A stretch of DNA of 64,000 nucleotides, taken from contig NZ_FOSR01000014.1 in assembly GCF_900114325.1 (NCBI RefSeq), forward strand, positions 1 through 64,000, read 5' to 3'. The notes below the pieces were generated by a model. The model did no database searches. It had not been told where the DNA came from and saw only the letters and a list, made by a program, of their open reading frames with translations. The DNA comes from Rhodanobacter glycinis (lineage in GTDB: Bacteria; Pseudomonadota; Gammaproteobacteria; Xanthomonadales; Rhodanobacteraceae). The position numbers were made by a program, and so were the translations under genes. Each line of letters starts with the position of its first letter. Within the stretch, counting starts at the first letter, position 1. Below are positions 40,893-48,811 of this stretch, one piece after another.

Positions 40893-43800
40893 CTATGGCG
40901 AAGCGGTGGCGTAGCCGAGCAGTTGGATTTCCGCTACCGCGCGTGCAACCCCATTGGCTGACGGAGCAAAGCTCACGCGGTAATACGCATAGCGACCCGG
41001 CGTTTTCACGCTGAAGGCGCGCGTCTGCAGCGGCCACGCGAAGCGTTCGCCGTGCCGTGTATCCAGCGTGTGCCAGTGCTGACCATCGCTGGAGGCCTGC
41101 AGCTGCCAATCGGACGGTGCCGCGGCCTGGGCGCCGGAGGTGAGCGTGAGCATCTCCACCTGCTGCGGCTGCGGGTAATGCCAGTTCACGTTGACGGCCC
41201 CTGTCGGCAGCGCGACCTCGGTGCTGCTGTCGTGGTCGAACAACGCAGCCAGCTGTGGGACCGCGGGTGTGCTGCTGGCGGTGGCCTGGCCGTGGCCGAG
41301 CAGATCGCGCAACGGCTGCGGCTTGCCGTGCGTGGTGAGCGACGGCGGCAACGCGGCCACATCACTGCCCCAGCGCGACGGCTTCGGGCCCATCACGAAA
41401 TCGAGCTTGGCGCCGCCCGCCAGCAAGGCATGCGGCAAGGTCAGCTTGTTCCACGGCTGGCCGTTGACGCGCAGGCTTTGCACGTAGCGGTTGGTGTCGC
41501 TGACCGCGGGCGCATTGATCACGATGTGCTTGCCGTTTTCCAGCCGGATGTCCATGTGCGGGAAATAGGGCGCGCCGATCACGTAGGCGGGCGTGCCCAT
41601 GCGCAGCGGATAGAAGCCGGCGGCGCTGAAGATGTACCAGGCGGACATCTCGCCGTTGTCCTCGTCGCCGAGATAGCCCTGGCCGATATGGCTGCCGACG
41701 TACAGCCGCGACAGCACATCGCGAACCTTGTCCTGGGCCTTCCACGGCTCGCCAGCGTAGTCGTACATGTAGATGATGTGATGCGACGGCTGGTTGCTGT
41801 GGCCGTACTGGCCCATGCGCACGTCGCGCGCTTCCAGCATCTCGTGGATCGTGCTGCCGTAGCTGCCGACATGGAACACGCCCGGCGTGGCGAAGAACTT
41901 GTCCAGCTTTGCCCCCAGCGCGGCGCGACCGCCGTACAGCGCGGCCAGCCCGGCACCATCCTGCGGCGCGTAGAAGGCCATGTTCCAGCCATCGGTCTCG
42001 GTGTAATCACCGCCCCAGCGCAGCGGGTCGAAATCGGCCTTGTTGTAACGCCAGTGACCGGCGGCATCGCGGCCGACGAAGAAGCCCACCGACGGCTCGA
42101 ACAGGTTGACGTAGTCGAGCGCGCGGTTGCGGTAGTAGCGCGCGTCGTCGGCGTAGCTGGCCTGGTAGGGATCGCGCGCATCCGGCGTGGCGGCCAGCGC
42201 GGCGGCCAGGTTGCCGATGCCGAAGTCGTTGATATAGCCGTCCATCGACCACGACAACCCTTCGTCCACGCCGGTGTCGGTGTAGCCATTGAAGATCGAG
42301 CGTTGCAGCCCCTTGCGGCCGGTGCCCTTGAACGGACTGACCACCGAAGCATCCTTCAGCGCGGCCTGGTAGAACCCGCGCACGTCGAAGTTGTGCACGC
42401 CTTTCAGCCACGCATCGGCGAACGCCACGTCGGCGCTGGTGCCGACCATCAGATCGGCATAGCCGGGCGAGGACCAGCGCGCGATCCAGCCGCCATCGCG
42501 GTATTCCTGCACGAAGCCGTCGATCATCTTGCCGGCCTGGGTCGGCGTGAACAGCACGTAGGCCGGCCAGGCGGTGCGGTAGGTGTCCCAGAAGCCGTTG
42601 TTGACGTAGGGCTTGCCGTCGACGATGCGTGCGCCGGTATGTGTGTCGGTGTTGGCGCCCACCGGCGGTGAAAACGGGCTGGCGTAGCGATAGTGCGGCT
42701 GCGCGGCACTGCCGGTGTTTTCGTAGGCTTCGTTCGGATACAGGAACAGGCGATACAGGTTGGAGTACAGCGTGGTCAGCTCGCCGCGGCTGGCACCCTT
42801 GACGTGGATGATGCCGAGCAACGTGTTCCACGCCTTGTAGGCGCGCTGCTGCACGCTGGCGAAGCTGTCGTCCGGCGCGATCTCCAGCGCCAGGTTGTGT
42901 TTGGCCTGGTCCACGCTGATCAACGAAGTGGCGATGCGCAGGTTCACCACCTTGTGCGTGCGGGTGTCGAAGCCGACCCACGCAGCCACGTGGTCCGGAC
43001 CCTCGCTGGTCAGCTGGCCGCTGGCCTGCAGCGGCTGGTCGAAGGTGCCGTAGAAGAACAGCCGCGTGGCGCCGGCGGACAGCCCGCTCTTCACGTCGGA
43101 CCAGCCGCTGATGCTGCGCGTAGCCGGGTCGATGGTGATGCCGGTGTGGTCGTTGCCATGCCTGTCGGTGATGTTGTCGAACACCAGTTGCGCGCGCGGG
43201 CCGACGAAGGTGAAGCGGAACATCGCCGCGTGATCGGTCGGCGTGACTTCGGTGACGATGCCGTTGTCGAACGCGACGCGATACTCGTCGGCGCGCGCAA
43301 TCTCGTGCGCATGCGTGAAGCTGAGCGAGCGCGCCACGCGATCGAGCACCGGCTTGCCGTCGGCGTTTGCCTCCGGCATCAGTTGCAGCGTCTGCCGATC
43401 GCCCATCCACGGGCTCGGCTCGTGCGACAGCGCGAACGCCTGCAGCCGTGGCCGGTTGTCCGGACCGTTGTGCGCCTGGTACTGGTACAGCCAGTCGCCG
43501 CTGGCATCGGTCACCGGCGTCCAGAAGTTGAAGCCGTGCGGCAGCGCCACCGCGGGGAAGGTATTGCCGCGCGAGTAGTGGCCGCTGGCGTTGCTGCCGC
43601 GGCGCGTGTCGACAAAGTCCGCCGGGTTGTGACGCGTATCGGGCGGTGCGGCGCCGATGCGGATGTCGTCGATGTAGCCGTCGAAAGTGGCGGCCGGGCC
43701 ATCGTGGTCGAGCACGACCTGGCGGATGCGCCGCCCCTTCGCCACGTGGCCGAGATCGATCGAGACATAATTCCACTGGTCCGGATACAGCGTGCGCCCC

Positions 43801-44264
43801 GCGCCTTGCGCATGCGCCGACGCGCCGATGCGATGCTGGTCGACCGCGCCGCGCGTGGACAGCCGGCTGCCGTCGTCGAACACCAGGTCCACCGCGACAT
43901 AGGTGGCCGGGTTGCGCAAATCGCCTTCCACGCGCTGCGGGAAGATCAGGTAGGACAGTTGCGTATCCGCCTGCACCGGCAGATCCACCGTGAACATGGG
44001 GGCTTCCTGCCGACCGCCGGCATCGCCGTGGTAATGCAGCGAGTGCAGGCCGGTGAAGCCGACACCGGGCTTGGCCGTCAGCGCGGCGCTGGCGGGTGGA
44101 CCGCCGGCGGTTTCGATGGCGAAACCTGTGCCACGCGCCGTCGGCTGCGGCGGCGCCTCACCGGCCTCGAACGAGCGCACAAAGCCGGCCTGCGGCGTAC
44201 CCGCCAGACCCGCGCCCGAGCACACGCCCAGCAGCATGCCCACCCATAGCCCCGTCTTGCGCAT
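40893..44264 (-). CDS. GH92 family glycoside hydrolase (alpha-mannosidase type) with C-terminal discoidin domain
   Basis: A 1123-residue secreted enzyme with signal peptide (KTGLWVGMLLGVCSGAGLAG). The N-terminal 200 residues form a carbohydrate-binding-like beta-sandwich. The GH92 beta-sandwich and (alpha/alpha)6 barrel follow, with signatures NTFPAVALPHGFNFWTPVTD, FWDTYRTAWPAYVLFTP, GSTIHEMLEARDVRMGQYGHSNQPSHH and YLGDEDNGEMSAWYIFSAAGFYP (catalytic acid/base and calcium region). The last ~130 residues are an F5/8 type C-like binding domain. GH92 enzymes are exo-acting, mostly calcium-dependent alpha-1,2/1,3/1,4/1,6-mannosidases; the precise linkage is unknown. Confidence 0.92.
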   Translation of the reverse strand: MRKTGLWVGMLLGVCSGAGLAGTPQAGFVRSFEAGEAPPQPTARGTGFAIETAGGPPASAALTAKPGVGFTGLHSLHYHGDAGGRQEAPMFTVDLPVQADTQLSYLIFPQRVEGDLRNPATYVAVDLVFDDGSRLSTRGAVDQHRIGASAHAQGAGRTLYPDQWNYVSIDLGHVAKGRRIRQVVLDHDGPAATFDGYIDDIRIGAAPPDTRHNPADFVDTRRGSNASGHYSRGNTFPAVALPHGFNFWTPVTDASGDWLYQYQAHNGPDNRPRLQAFALSHEPSPWMGDRQTLQLMPEANADGKPVLDRVARSLSFTHAHEIARADEYRVAFDNGIVTEVTPTDHAAMFRFTFVGPRAQLVFDNITDRHGNDHTGITIDPATRSISGWSDVKSGLSAGATRLFFYGTFDQPLQASGQLTSEGPDHVAAWVGFDTRTHKVVNLRIATSLISVDQAKHNLALEIAPDDSFASVQQRAYKAWNTLLGIIHVKGASRGELTTLYSNLYRLFLYPNEAYENTGSAAQPHYRYASPFSPPVGANTDTHTGARIVDGKPYVNNGFWDTYRTAWPAYVLFTPTQAGKMIDGFVQEYRDGGWIARWSSPGYADLMVGTSADVAFADAWLKGVHNFDVRGFYQAALKDASVVSPFKGTGRKGLQRSIFNGYTDTGVDEGLSWSMDGYINDFGIGNLAAALAATPDARDPYQASYADDARYYRNRALDYVNLFEPSVGFFVGRDAAGHWRYNKADFDPLRWGGDYTETDGWNMAFYAPQDGAGLAALYGGRAALGAKLDKFFATPGVFHVGSYGSTIHEMLEARDVRMGQYGHSNQPSHHIIYMYDYAGEPWKAQDKVRDVLSRLYVGSHIGQGYLGDEDNGEMSAWYIFSAAGFYPLRMGTPAYVIGAPYFPHMDIRLENGKHIVINAPAVSDTNRYVQSLRVNGQPWNKLTLPHALLAGGAKLDFVMGPKPSRWGSDVAALPPSLTTHGKPQPLRDLLGHGQATASSTPAVPQLAALFDHDSSTEVALPTGAVNVNWHYPQPQQVEMLTLTSGAQAAAPSDWQLQASSDGQHWHTLDTRHGERFAWPLQTRAFSVKTPGRYAYYRVSFAPSANGVARAVAEIQLLGYATASP

Positions 44265-44565
44265 GTTGCCATCCCCATGAAGTGCCGCCGGCCCGAAACC
44301 CGGCAATTGCCCGATTTGAATCGATCTAAATTGCAACTGTCAAACCGCAGCGCAGCATTCCGGGGAAGCGGGAGGCGGCACATCAGCAGCGGCGAATGAG
44401 GCCATCCAGCAGCAACCACGACCCGTCATGCAACCAAAGGCAACGCCCTGGCCGGTGAAAGGCGGTTGCGGCCCGCTCAGGAAGGGCACGAACGAGGTGT
44501 CGGCGCGCGTAGGTACGTCTGCGGTTGGTCGACAGGTTCCGCGCAGTGCGCCGCGGGGCGTTCGC
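44265..44565. other. Upstream region of the GH92 gene
   Basis: About 300 bp without a gene. Around 44315-44330 the sequence TTTGAATCGATCTAAA is an imperfect palindrome with a central CG, like LacI/GalR operators of sugar-utilisation genes; no LacI gene is adjacent. Nothing else is visible. Confidence 0.4.
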
Positions 44566-45579
44566 TCAACCTTCCTGAGCAGGCAACAGCGCGTTGAACC
44601 GCGCCGCGATGTAGTCGTCGGTGAAACTGGTCATGTTGCGGCCGCGGATGAAGCCGCAATGGCCGCCGTGCTCGGCGATGTCCAGTTCCACGTTGGGCGG
44701 CAGCTGGAGCTTCTCGAACGCGGCAACGGGGATCACCGGATCGTCGCGCGCGGTGAGGATGGTGGCGGGGATCTGCATTGCCTGCATGATGTCGCCGGCC
44801 ACCGAATAGCCGTCCAGGTAGGACTGCAGCGAGCCGAAGTCGGTATGCCGCAGCACCAGCGCTTCGGTCAGGCCGCGCAGGTTCTGCTTCAGCTCGGACA
44901 TCTCGAAATACACATGCTGCGGGAACGCCGCCTGCTTGGCGCGCAGCGACTGCCGCCACTTGTGCATGAAATAGGCCTGGTAGAACCAGGGCGCGGCCTT
45001 CTCCAGCGAAAACAGGCCTTCGGCCGGATCGATGATCGGGCACACCGCCAGCACGTAGCTCAGCGGAATGCCTGCGCGCGAGGTCTGCATCGCGGCACGC
45101 AACGCGAAGTTGCCGCCCAGCGAGAAGCCGGCCAGCGCCATCGGTCGCGCCGGCCAGCGCTGCGCGATGTCGCCCAGCGCATGCACCACTTCGTCGATGC
45201 GACAGGAATGGAACAGCGCCTCGTTCATCGAGTGGCTGTCGCCATGGTCGCGGAAGTTGAGGCGGAAGATGTCCCAGCCTTCGCGCAGCAGGCGGCTGCC
45301 GGTCTGCAGCACGTAGGTGCTGTCGACGCTGCCTTCCCAGCCGTGGAACAGCACGGCCAGGCCGCGCGGTTGCGCGTGGACTTTCTGCGCGGTGAAGGCG
45401 CCGCTCAAGCGCACGCCGTCGCCGGCATCCACCACCACGGTCTCGGCCCCTTCGAGCACTTCGCGCGCCGCTTTCGGCAGCAGCATGCGACGCACGCCGC
45501 TGGAGGAAAGCATGGTCTGGATGTGGCCGCTGGTCAGCGGCCAGGACGGACGGAAGTCCTTTCCGCTCGGCAGATTCAT
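44566..45579 (-). CDS. YheT-like alpha/beta hydrolase
   Basis: A 337-residue hydrolase of the YheT/ABHD1-3 group. It has SGHIQTMLSS near the N-terminus, GLAVLFHGWEGSVDSTYV (oxyanion region), nucleophile elbow GFSLGGNFAL with Ser, DDPVIP (acid) and EHGGHCGFI (His). The triad is complete. Relatives act on lipids or polyhydroxybutyrate-like esters; here the substrate is unknown. Overlaps the acyltransferase gene by 4 bp, suggesting a lipid-related pair. Confidence 0.88.
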   Translation of the reverse strand: MNLPSGKDFRPSWPLTSGHIQTMLSSSGVRRMLLPKAAREVLEGAETVVVDAGDGVRLSGAFTAQKVHAQPRGLAVLFHGWEGSVDSTYVLQTGSRLLREGWDIFRLNFRDHGDSHSMNEALFHSCRIDEVVHALGDIAQRWPARPMALAGFSLGGNFALRAAMQTSRAGIPLSYVLAVCPIIDPAEGLFSLEKAAPWFYQAYFMHKWRQSLRAKQAAFPQHVYFEMSELKQNLRGLTEALVLRHTDFGSLQSYLDGYSVAGDIMQAMQIPATILTARDDPVIPVAAFEKLQLPPNVELDIAEHGGHCGFIRGRNMTSFTDDYIAARFNALLPAQEG

Positions 45580-46376
45580 GCGGCGCGGTCTTCCAGGGCG
45601 GCGCCGATGCGCTCGCGTGCCAGCTCGGCCATTTTGCGACGCCCGTCGGCACTGGCCGGCACCGGCTCCAGGAAATGCACTTCCGCGTCCATCGGCGCGC
45701 TGCCGAGCAGGCGCAGGAAGTTCTGCAGGAAGTTTTCTTCTTCGCGGAAACCGGCATCGATGACGCGTCGGCCATGTCGCGCGAAACGCAGCGCCACCGG
45801 CTGCACCGGCACCTGGGCATCCAGCCCGGCCTGGAAAATGCGCGCGTGGAACACCTTCAGCACGCCGTGGTGGCCGGTGCCGCCTTCGGGAAACACGGCC
45901 ACCGATCGCCCCGCCTGCAGCCGCTCGACCATCGTCTGCATCACCGCCGACAGCGAGTGGTTGTTGCCGCGACGATGGAAGATGGTGCCGCCGCTGGCGG
46001 CCAGCCAGCCGACCAGCGGCCAGTGCGCGATCTCGGCCTTGGCCACGAAGCAGGCGGCACGCTGGCTGTGCAGCAGCTCGATGTCGATCCACGAGGTGTG
46101 ATTGGCCACGAACAGCACCGGATCGGCTTTCGGCTGGCCGAAGCGCACCGAGCGCAGGCCGAAGATGCGCATCAAGCCGATCGACCACCAGCGGATCAGC
46201 CGATGCGAAAACGGCTCGCGACCGTTTTGCATCACGCGGTCGCGATTCCAGCTCATCACGAAAATCGCCAGCGCGATTGCCAGCAACGCATGCAGCACCA
46301 GCAGCGGCACGCGCCACAGGTAGCGCAACGGGCGCAGGAAATCGCGGGCAGGGACAGTGGCGGAGTCAATGCTCAT
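45576..46376 (-). CDS. 1-acyl-sn-glycerol-3-phosphate acyltransferase family protein (PlsC-like)
   Basis: A 266-residue membrane-bound acyltransferase. N-terminal transmembrane segment LLVLHALLAIALAIFVMSW; motif I NHTSWIDI (H-x4-D catalytic pair), motif III VAVFPEGGTGHH and VPVQPVALRF (motif IV). It probably acylates lysophosphatidate or a related glycerolipid at the inner membrane. Translationally coupled to the YheT-like hydrolase by ATGA. Confidence 0.9.
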   Translation of the reverse strand: MSIDSATVPARDFLRPLRYLWRVPLLVLHALLAIALAIFVMSWNRDRVMQNGREPFSHRLIRWWSIGLMRIFGLRSVRFGQPKADPVLFVANHTSWIDIELLHSQRAACFVAKAEIAHWPLVGWLAASGGTIFHRRGNNHSLSAVMQTMVERLQAGRSVAVFPEGGTGHHGVLKVFHARIFQAGLDAQVPVQPVALRFARHGRRVIDAGFREEENFLQNFLRLLGSAPMDAEVHFLEPVPASADGRRKMAELARERIGAALEDRAA

Positions 46377-46451
46377 GAACGGATTAGTTTAGCGTTAGAT
46401 TCAGTGCGACGTCTGCCTCTGGTGCGCGATCCGGCTGGCGTGGCATGCGCC

Positions 46452-46952
46452 TCATCGCGAAGCGGCGACCGCGCCGTGTTTCTCCATCTGCGCCAGCGGC
46501 AGCGATGGCGAACGTTTCACCGTGCGCAACACGAAGCTGGAATTGAGATCGGCCACGCCGGCGGCATTCAGCAGGTGGTCGAGCAGGAAGCGCGAGAAGT
46601 CCTGCAGGTCGGCCACATAGACATGCAGCAGGTAATCCATCTCGCCGGTCAGCGCATGGCAGGCCACCACTTCGTCCCAGCCGTTGACCTGTTCGACGAA
46701 ACGCTCCACCGCCGTGCCCTCGTGCCGCGCCAGCTGCACCCGCACGAACGCCTGCAGGCCCAGGCCGACGGACTGCGGATCGATCTGCGCGGCGTAGCCG
46801 ATGATGACCTTGTCCGCTTCCAGCCGCTGCAGCCGGCGCAGGCAGGCCGAGGGCGACAGGCTGACCCGTTCGGCCAGTTCGGCGTTGGTGATGCGGCCTT
46901 CCGATTGCAGCACGGCGAGCAGACGCAGGTCGGTACGATCCAGCGTAGTCAT
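46452..46952 (-). CDS. Lrp/AsnC-family transcriptional regulator
   Basis: A 166-residue regulator with N-terminal HTH (LDRTDLRLLAVLQSEGRITNAELAERVSLSPSACLRRLQRLEADKVIIGY) and C-terminal RAM/ligand-binding domain (VACHALTGEMDYLLHVYVADLQDFSRFLLDHL). It is divergent from phhA with a 162-bp shared intergenic region, so it most likely senses an aromatic amino acid and controls phenylalanine hydroxylase and itself. Confidence 0.92.
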   Translation of the reverse strand: MTTLDRTDLRLLAVLQSEGRITNAELAERVSLSPSACLRRLQRLEADKVIIGYAAQIDPQSVGLGLQAFVRVQLARHEGTAVERFVEQVNGWDEVVACHALTGEMDYLLHVYVADLQDFSRFLLDHLLNAAGVADLNSSFVLRTVKRSPSLPLAQMEKHGAVAASR

Positions 46953-47114
46953 GCACGATACCTCGATGACAAGGGCTGTTTGAGCACGAATATTGCGCGC
47001 ATCACGCTTGTTTGCACAACATCACAACCTTTGTGCGGCTTATCCGTCGTATGCTCTTGTGGGTCACCCTGACGCAGGCGGGATGACCCAGCCATTCTGC
47101 CCCGGAGCCGAGCC

Positions 47115-48008
47115 ATGGACCACAACCCACCCCGCAAAGTCGAACACCAGCAGACCGATCGCGGTTATGTGCCGGTCTACGCCACCGGCGTGGTGGAGCA
47201 GCCGTGGGCCAGCTACAGCAAGACCGACCACGAGGTCTGGGACACGCTGTTCAAGCGCCAGCGCGAACTGCTGCCCGGCCGCGCCTGCCAGGAATTCCTC
47301 GACGGCGTGGAGCGTTTCGGCCTGGGCGACGGCGGCATTCCGAAATTCGCCGACCTGAACCAGGTGCTGGCCAAGGCCACCGGCTGGGAACTGGTCGCGG
47401 TGGAAGGCCTCTTGCCGGACGAGGTGTTTTTCGACCACCTCGCCAACCGCCGCTTCCCGGTCAGCTGGTGGATCCGCAAGCCCGACCAGCTCGACTACCT
47501 CAGTGAGCCGGACCTGTTCCACGACATGTTCGGCCACGTGCCGCTGCTGCTGAACCCGGTGTTCGCCGACTACATGCAGGCCTACGGCCGCGGTGGCATG
47601 AAGGCCTTCGGCATCGGCCCCGAAGCGCTGATGAACCTCACCCGCCTGTACTGGTACACGGTGGAATTCGGCCTGATCAATACCGCCGACGGCATGCGCA
47701 TCTACGGCGCCGGCATCGTCAGCTCGAAGGGCGAATCGATCTACTCGCTCGACTCGGCCTCGCCGAACCGCATCGGTTTCGGCCTGGAGCGCGTGATGAG
47801 CACGCGCTACCGCATCGATACCTATCAGCAGACCTATTTCGTGATCGACAGCTTCGAGCAGCTGTTCGAAGCGACGAAGCCGGACTTCGCACCGATCTAT
47901 GCGTCACTGCGCGAACAGCCGGCGCACGCCGCCGGCGACGTGCTGGACGGCGACCGCGTATTCACCCGCGGCAACCGCGAGGGCTGGGCCACCAACGCGG
48001 ATACCTGA
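47115..48008 (+). CDS. phhA: Phenylalanine 4-monooxygenase
   Basis: Tetrahydrobiopterin- and Fe(II)-dependent enzyme converting phenylalanine to tyrosine. At 297 residues it fits the short bacterial form, lacking an ACT regulatory domain. Iron ligands are visible in LFHDMFGHVPLL (His-x4-His) and the Glu of YWYTVEFGL; PVSWWIRKPDQLDYLSEPD is the family N-terminal core motif. The start MDHNPPRKVEHQQTDRGYVPVY was chosen from family fit. The likely regulator is the divergent Lrp-type gene. Confidence 0.95.
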   Translation: MDHNPPRKVEHQQTDRGYVPVYATGVVEQPWASYSKTDHEVWDTLFKRQRELLPGRACQEFLDGVERFGLGDGGIPKFADLNQVLAKATGWELVAVEGLLPDEVFFDHLANRRFPVSWWIRKPDQLDYLSEPDLFHDMFGHVPLLLNPVFADYMQAYGRGGMKAFGIGPEALMNLTRLYWYTVEFGLINTADGMRIYGAGIVSSKGESIYSLDSASPNRIGFGLERVMSTRYRIDTYQQTYFVIDSFEQLFEATKPDFAPIYASLREQPAHAAGDVLDGDRVFTRGNREGWATNADT

Positions 48009-48259
48009 GCAAGACGCGCTTCGATTCCGCCTCCAGCACCGCAGCCCGGAACATGCCGGGTCGATCCACCCGCAACGATTGACCGCCCGGGGTGCCAGCC
48101 CGAGCGCCAGCCCTTCCGCCGTGTCGTCAAGTTCACGCAAGCCTTGCATTCCCTGCGCGCCCCGATGCCGCAAAGCCGTCGGGGATGTGCGCGCCTCGAC
48201 GTGTCCGCTCCATGGGGATTGCTAGACTCGGACGAACGGATGCACCGGGATGCGGTGAC

Positions 48260-48811
48260 ATGGGCGAAACGACGCAGTTGCTGGCGAGTGCGCGAAACGG
48301 AGATCCCGACGCATGGGAGCGCGTGGTCGTGCTGCTTTACGACGACCTGCTGCGACTTGCGCGCCGCACCGTGCGCGGACGTGGCGCCTGCACGCTGAAT
48401 GCCACCGCGCTGGTACACGAATGCTATCTGCGCGTGGCCGGCGGCCGTGCCGACGCGATCACCAGCAGCCACCACTTTCTCGCCCTGGCCAGCCGCGCGA
48501 TGCGGCAGATCCTGGTCAATCACGCGCGTGATCGCGTGGCGGCCAAGCGCGGCGGTGGCGCCATCCACGTCACGCTGGAACGCCAGCAGCTCAGCGCCGA
48601 CCAGGAAGCCGACGATGTCCTGATGCTGGACGAGGCGCTGGTGCGGCTCGCGCGCGAAGACGAGCGGCTGAGCCAGGTGATCGACTGTCGAATCTTCGGC
48701 GGCCTGACCGAAATGGAGACGGCCTCCGCGCTGGGTATTCCGCTGCGCACGGTGCAACGTCGCTGGCAGCAGGCCCGCGAGCGCCTGCGCGTCTGTCTGC
48801 AACCTGGCTGA
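48260..48811 (+). CDS. ECF-type sigma-70 factor (TIGR02999-like)
   Basis: A 183-residue sigma factor with region 2 (LLYDDLLRLARRTVRGRGACTLNATALVHECYLRV, the form seen in TIGR02999 sigma factors) and region 4 HTH (GGLTEMETASALGIPLRTVQRRWQQARERL). Start MGETTQLLASARNG; upstream in-frame codons to 48092 do not look protein-like. Overlaps the kinase gene by TGATG, so sigma factor and kinase are made together. The kinase probably controls or is controlled by the sigma factor; no anti-sigma gene is adjacent. Confidence 0.88.
   Translation: MGETTQLLASARNGDPDAWERVVVLLYDDLLRLARRTVRGRGACTLNATALVHECYLRVAGGRADAITSSHHFLALASRAMRQILVNHARDRVAAKRGGGAIHVTLERQQLSADQEADDVLMLDEALVRLAREDERLSQVIDCRIFGGLTEMETASALGIPLRTVQRRWQQARERLRVCLQPG

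Noticed and set aside
41052-44249. Two long plus-strand frames (539 and 518 residues) opposite the GH92 gene
   Set aside because: Shadow frames of a gene with clear GH92 signatures on the other strand.
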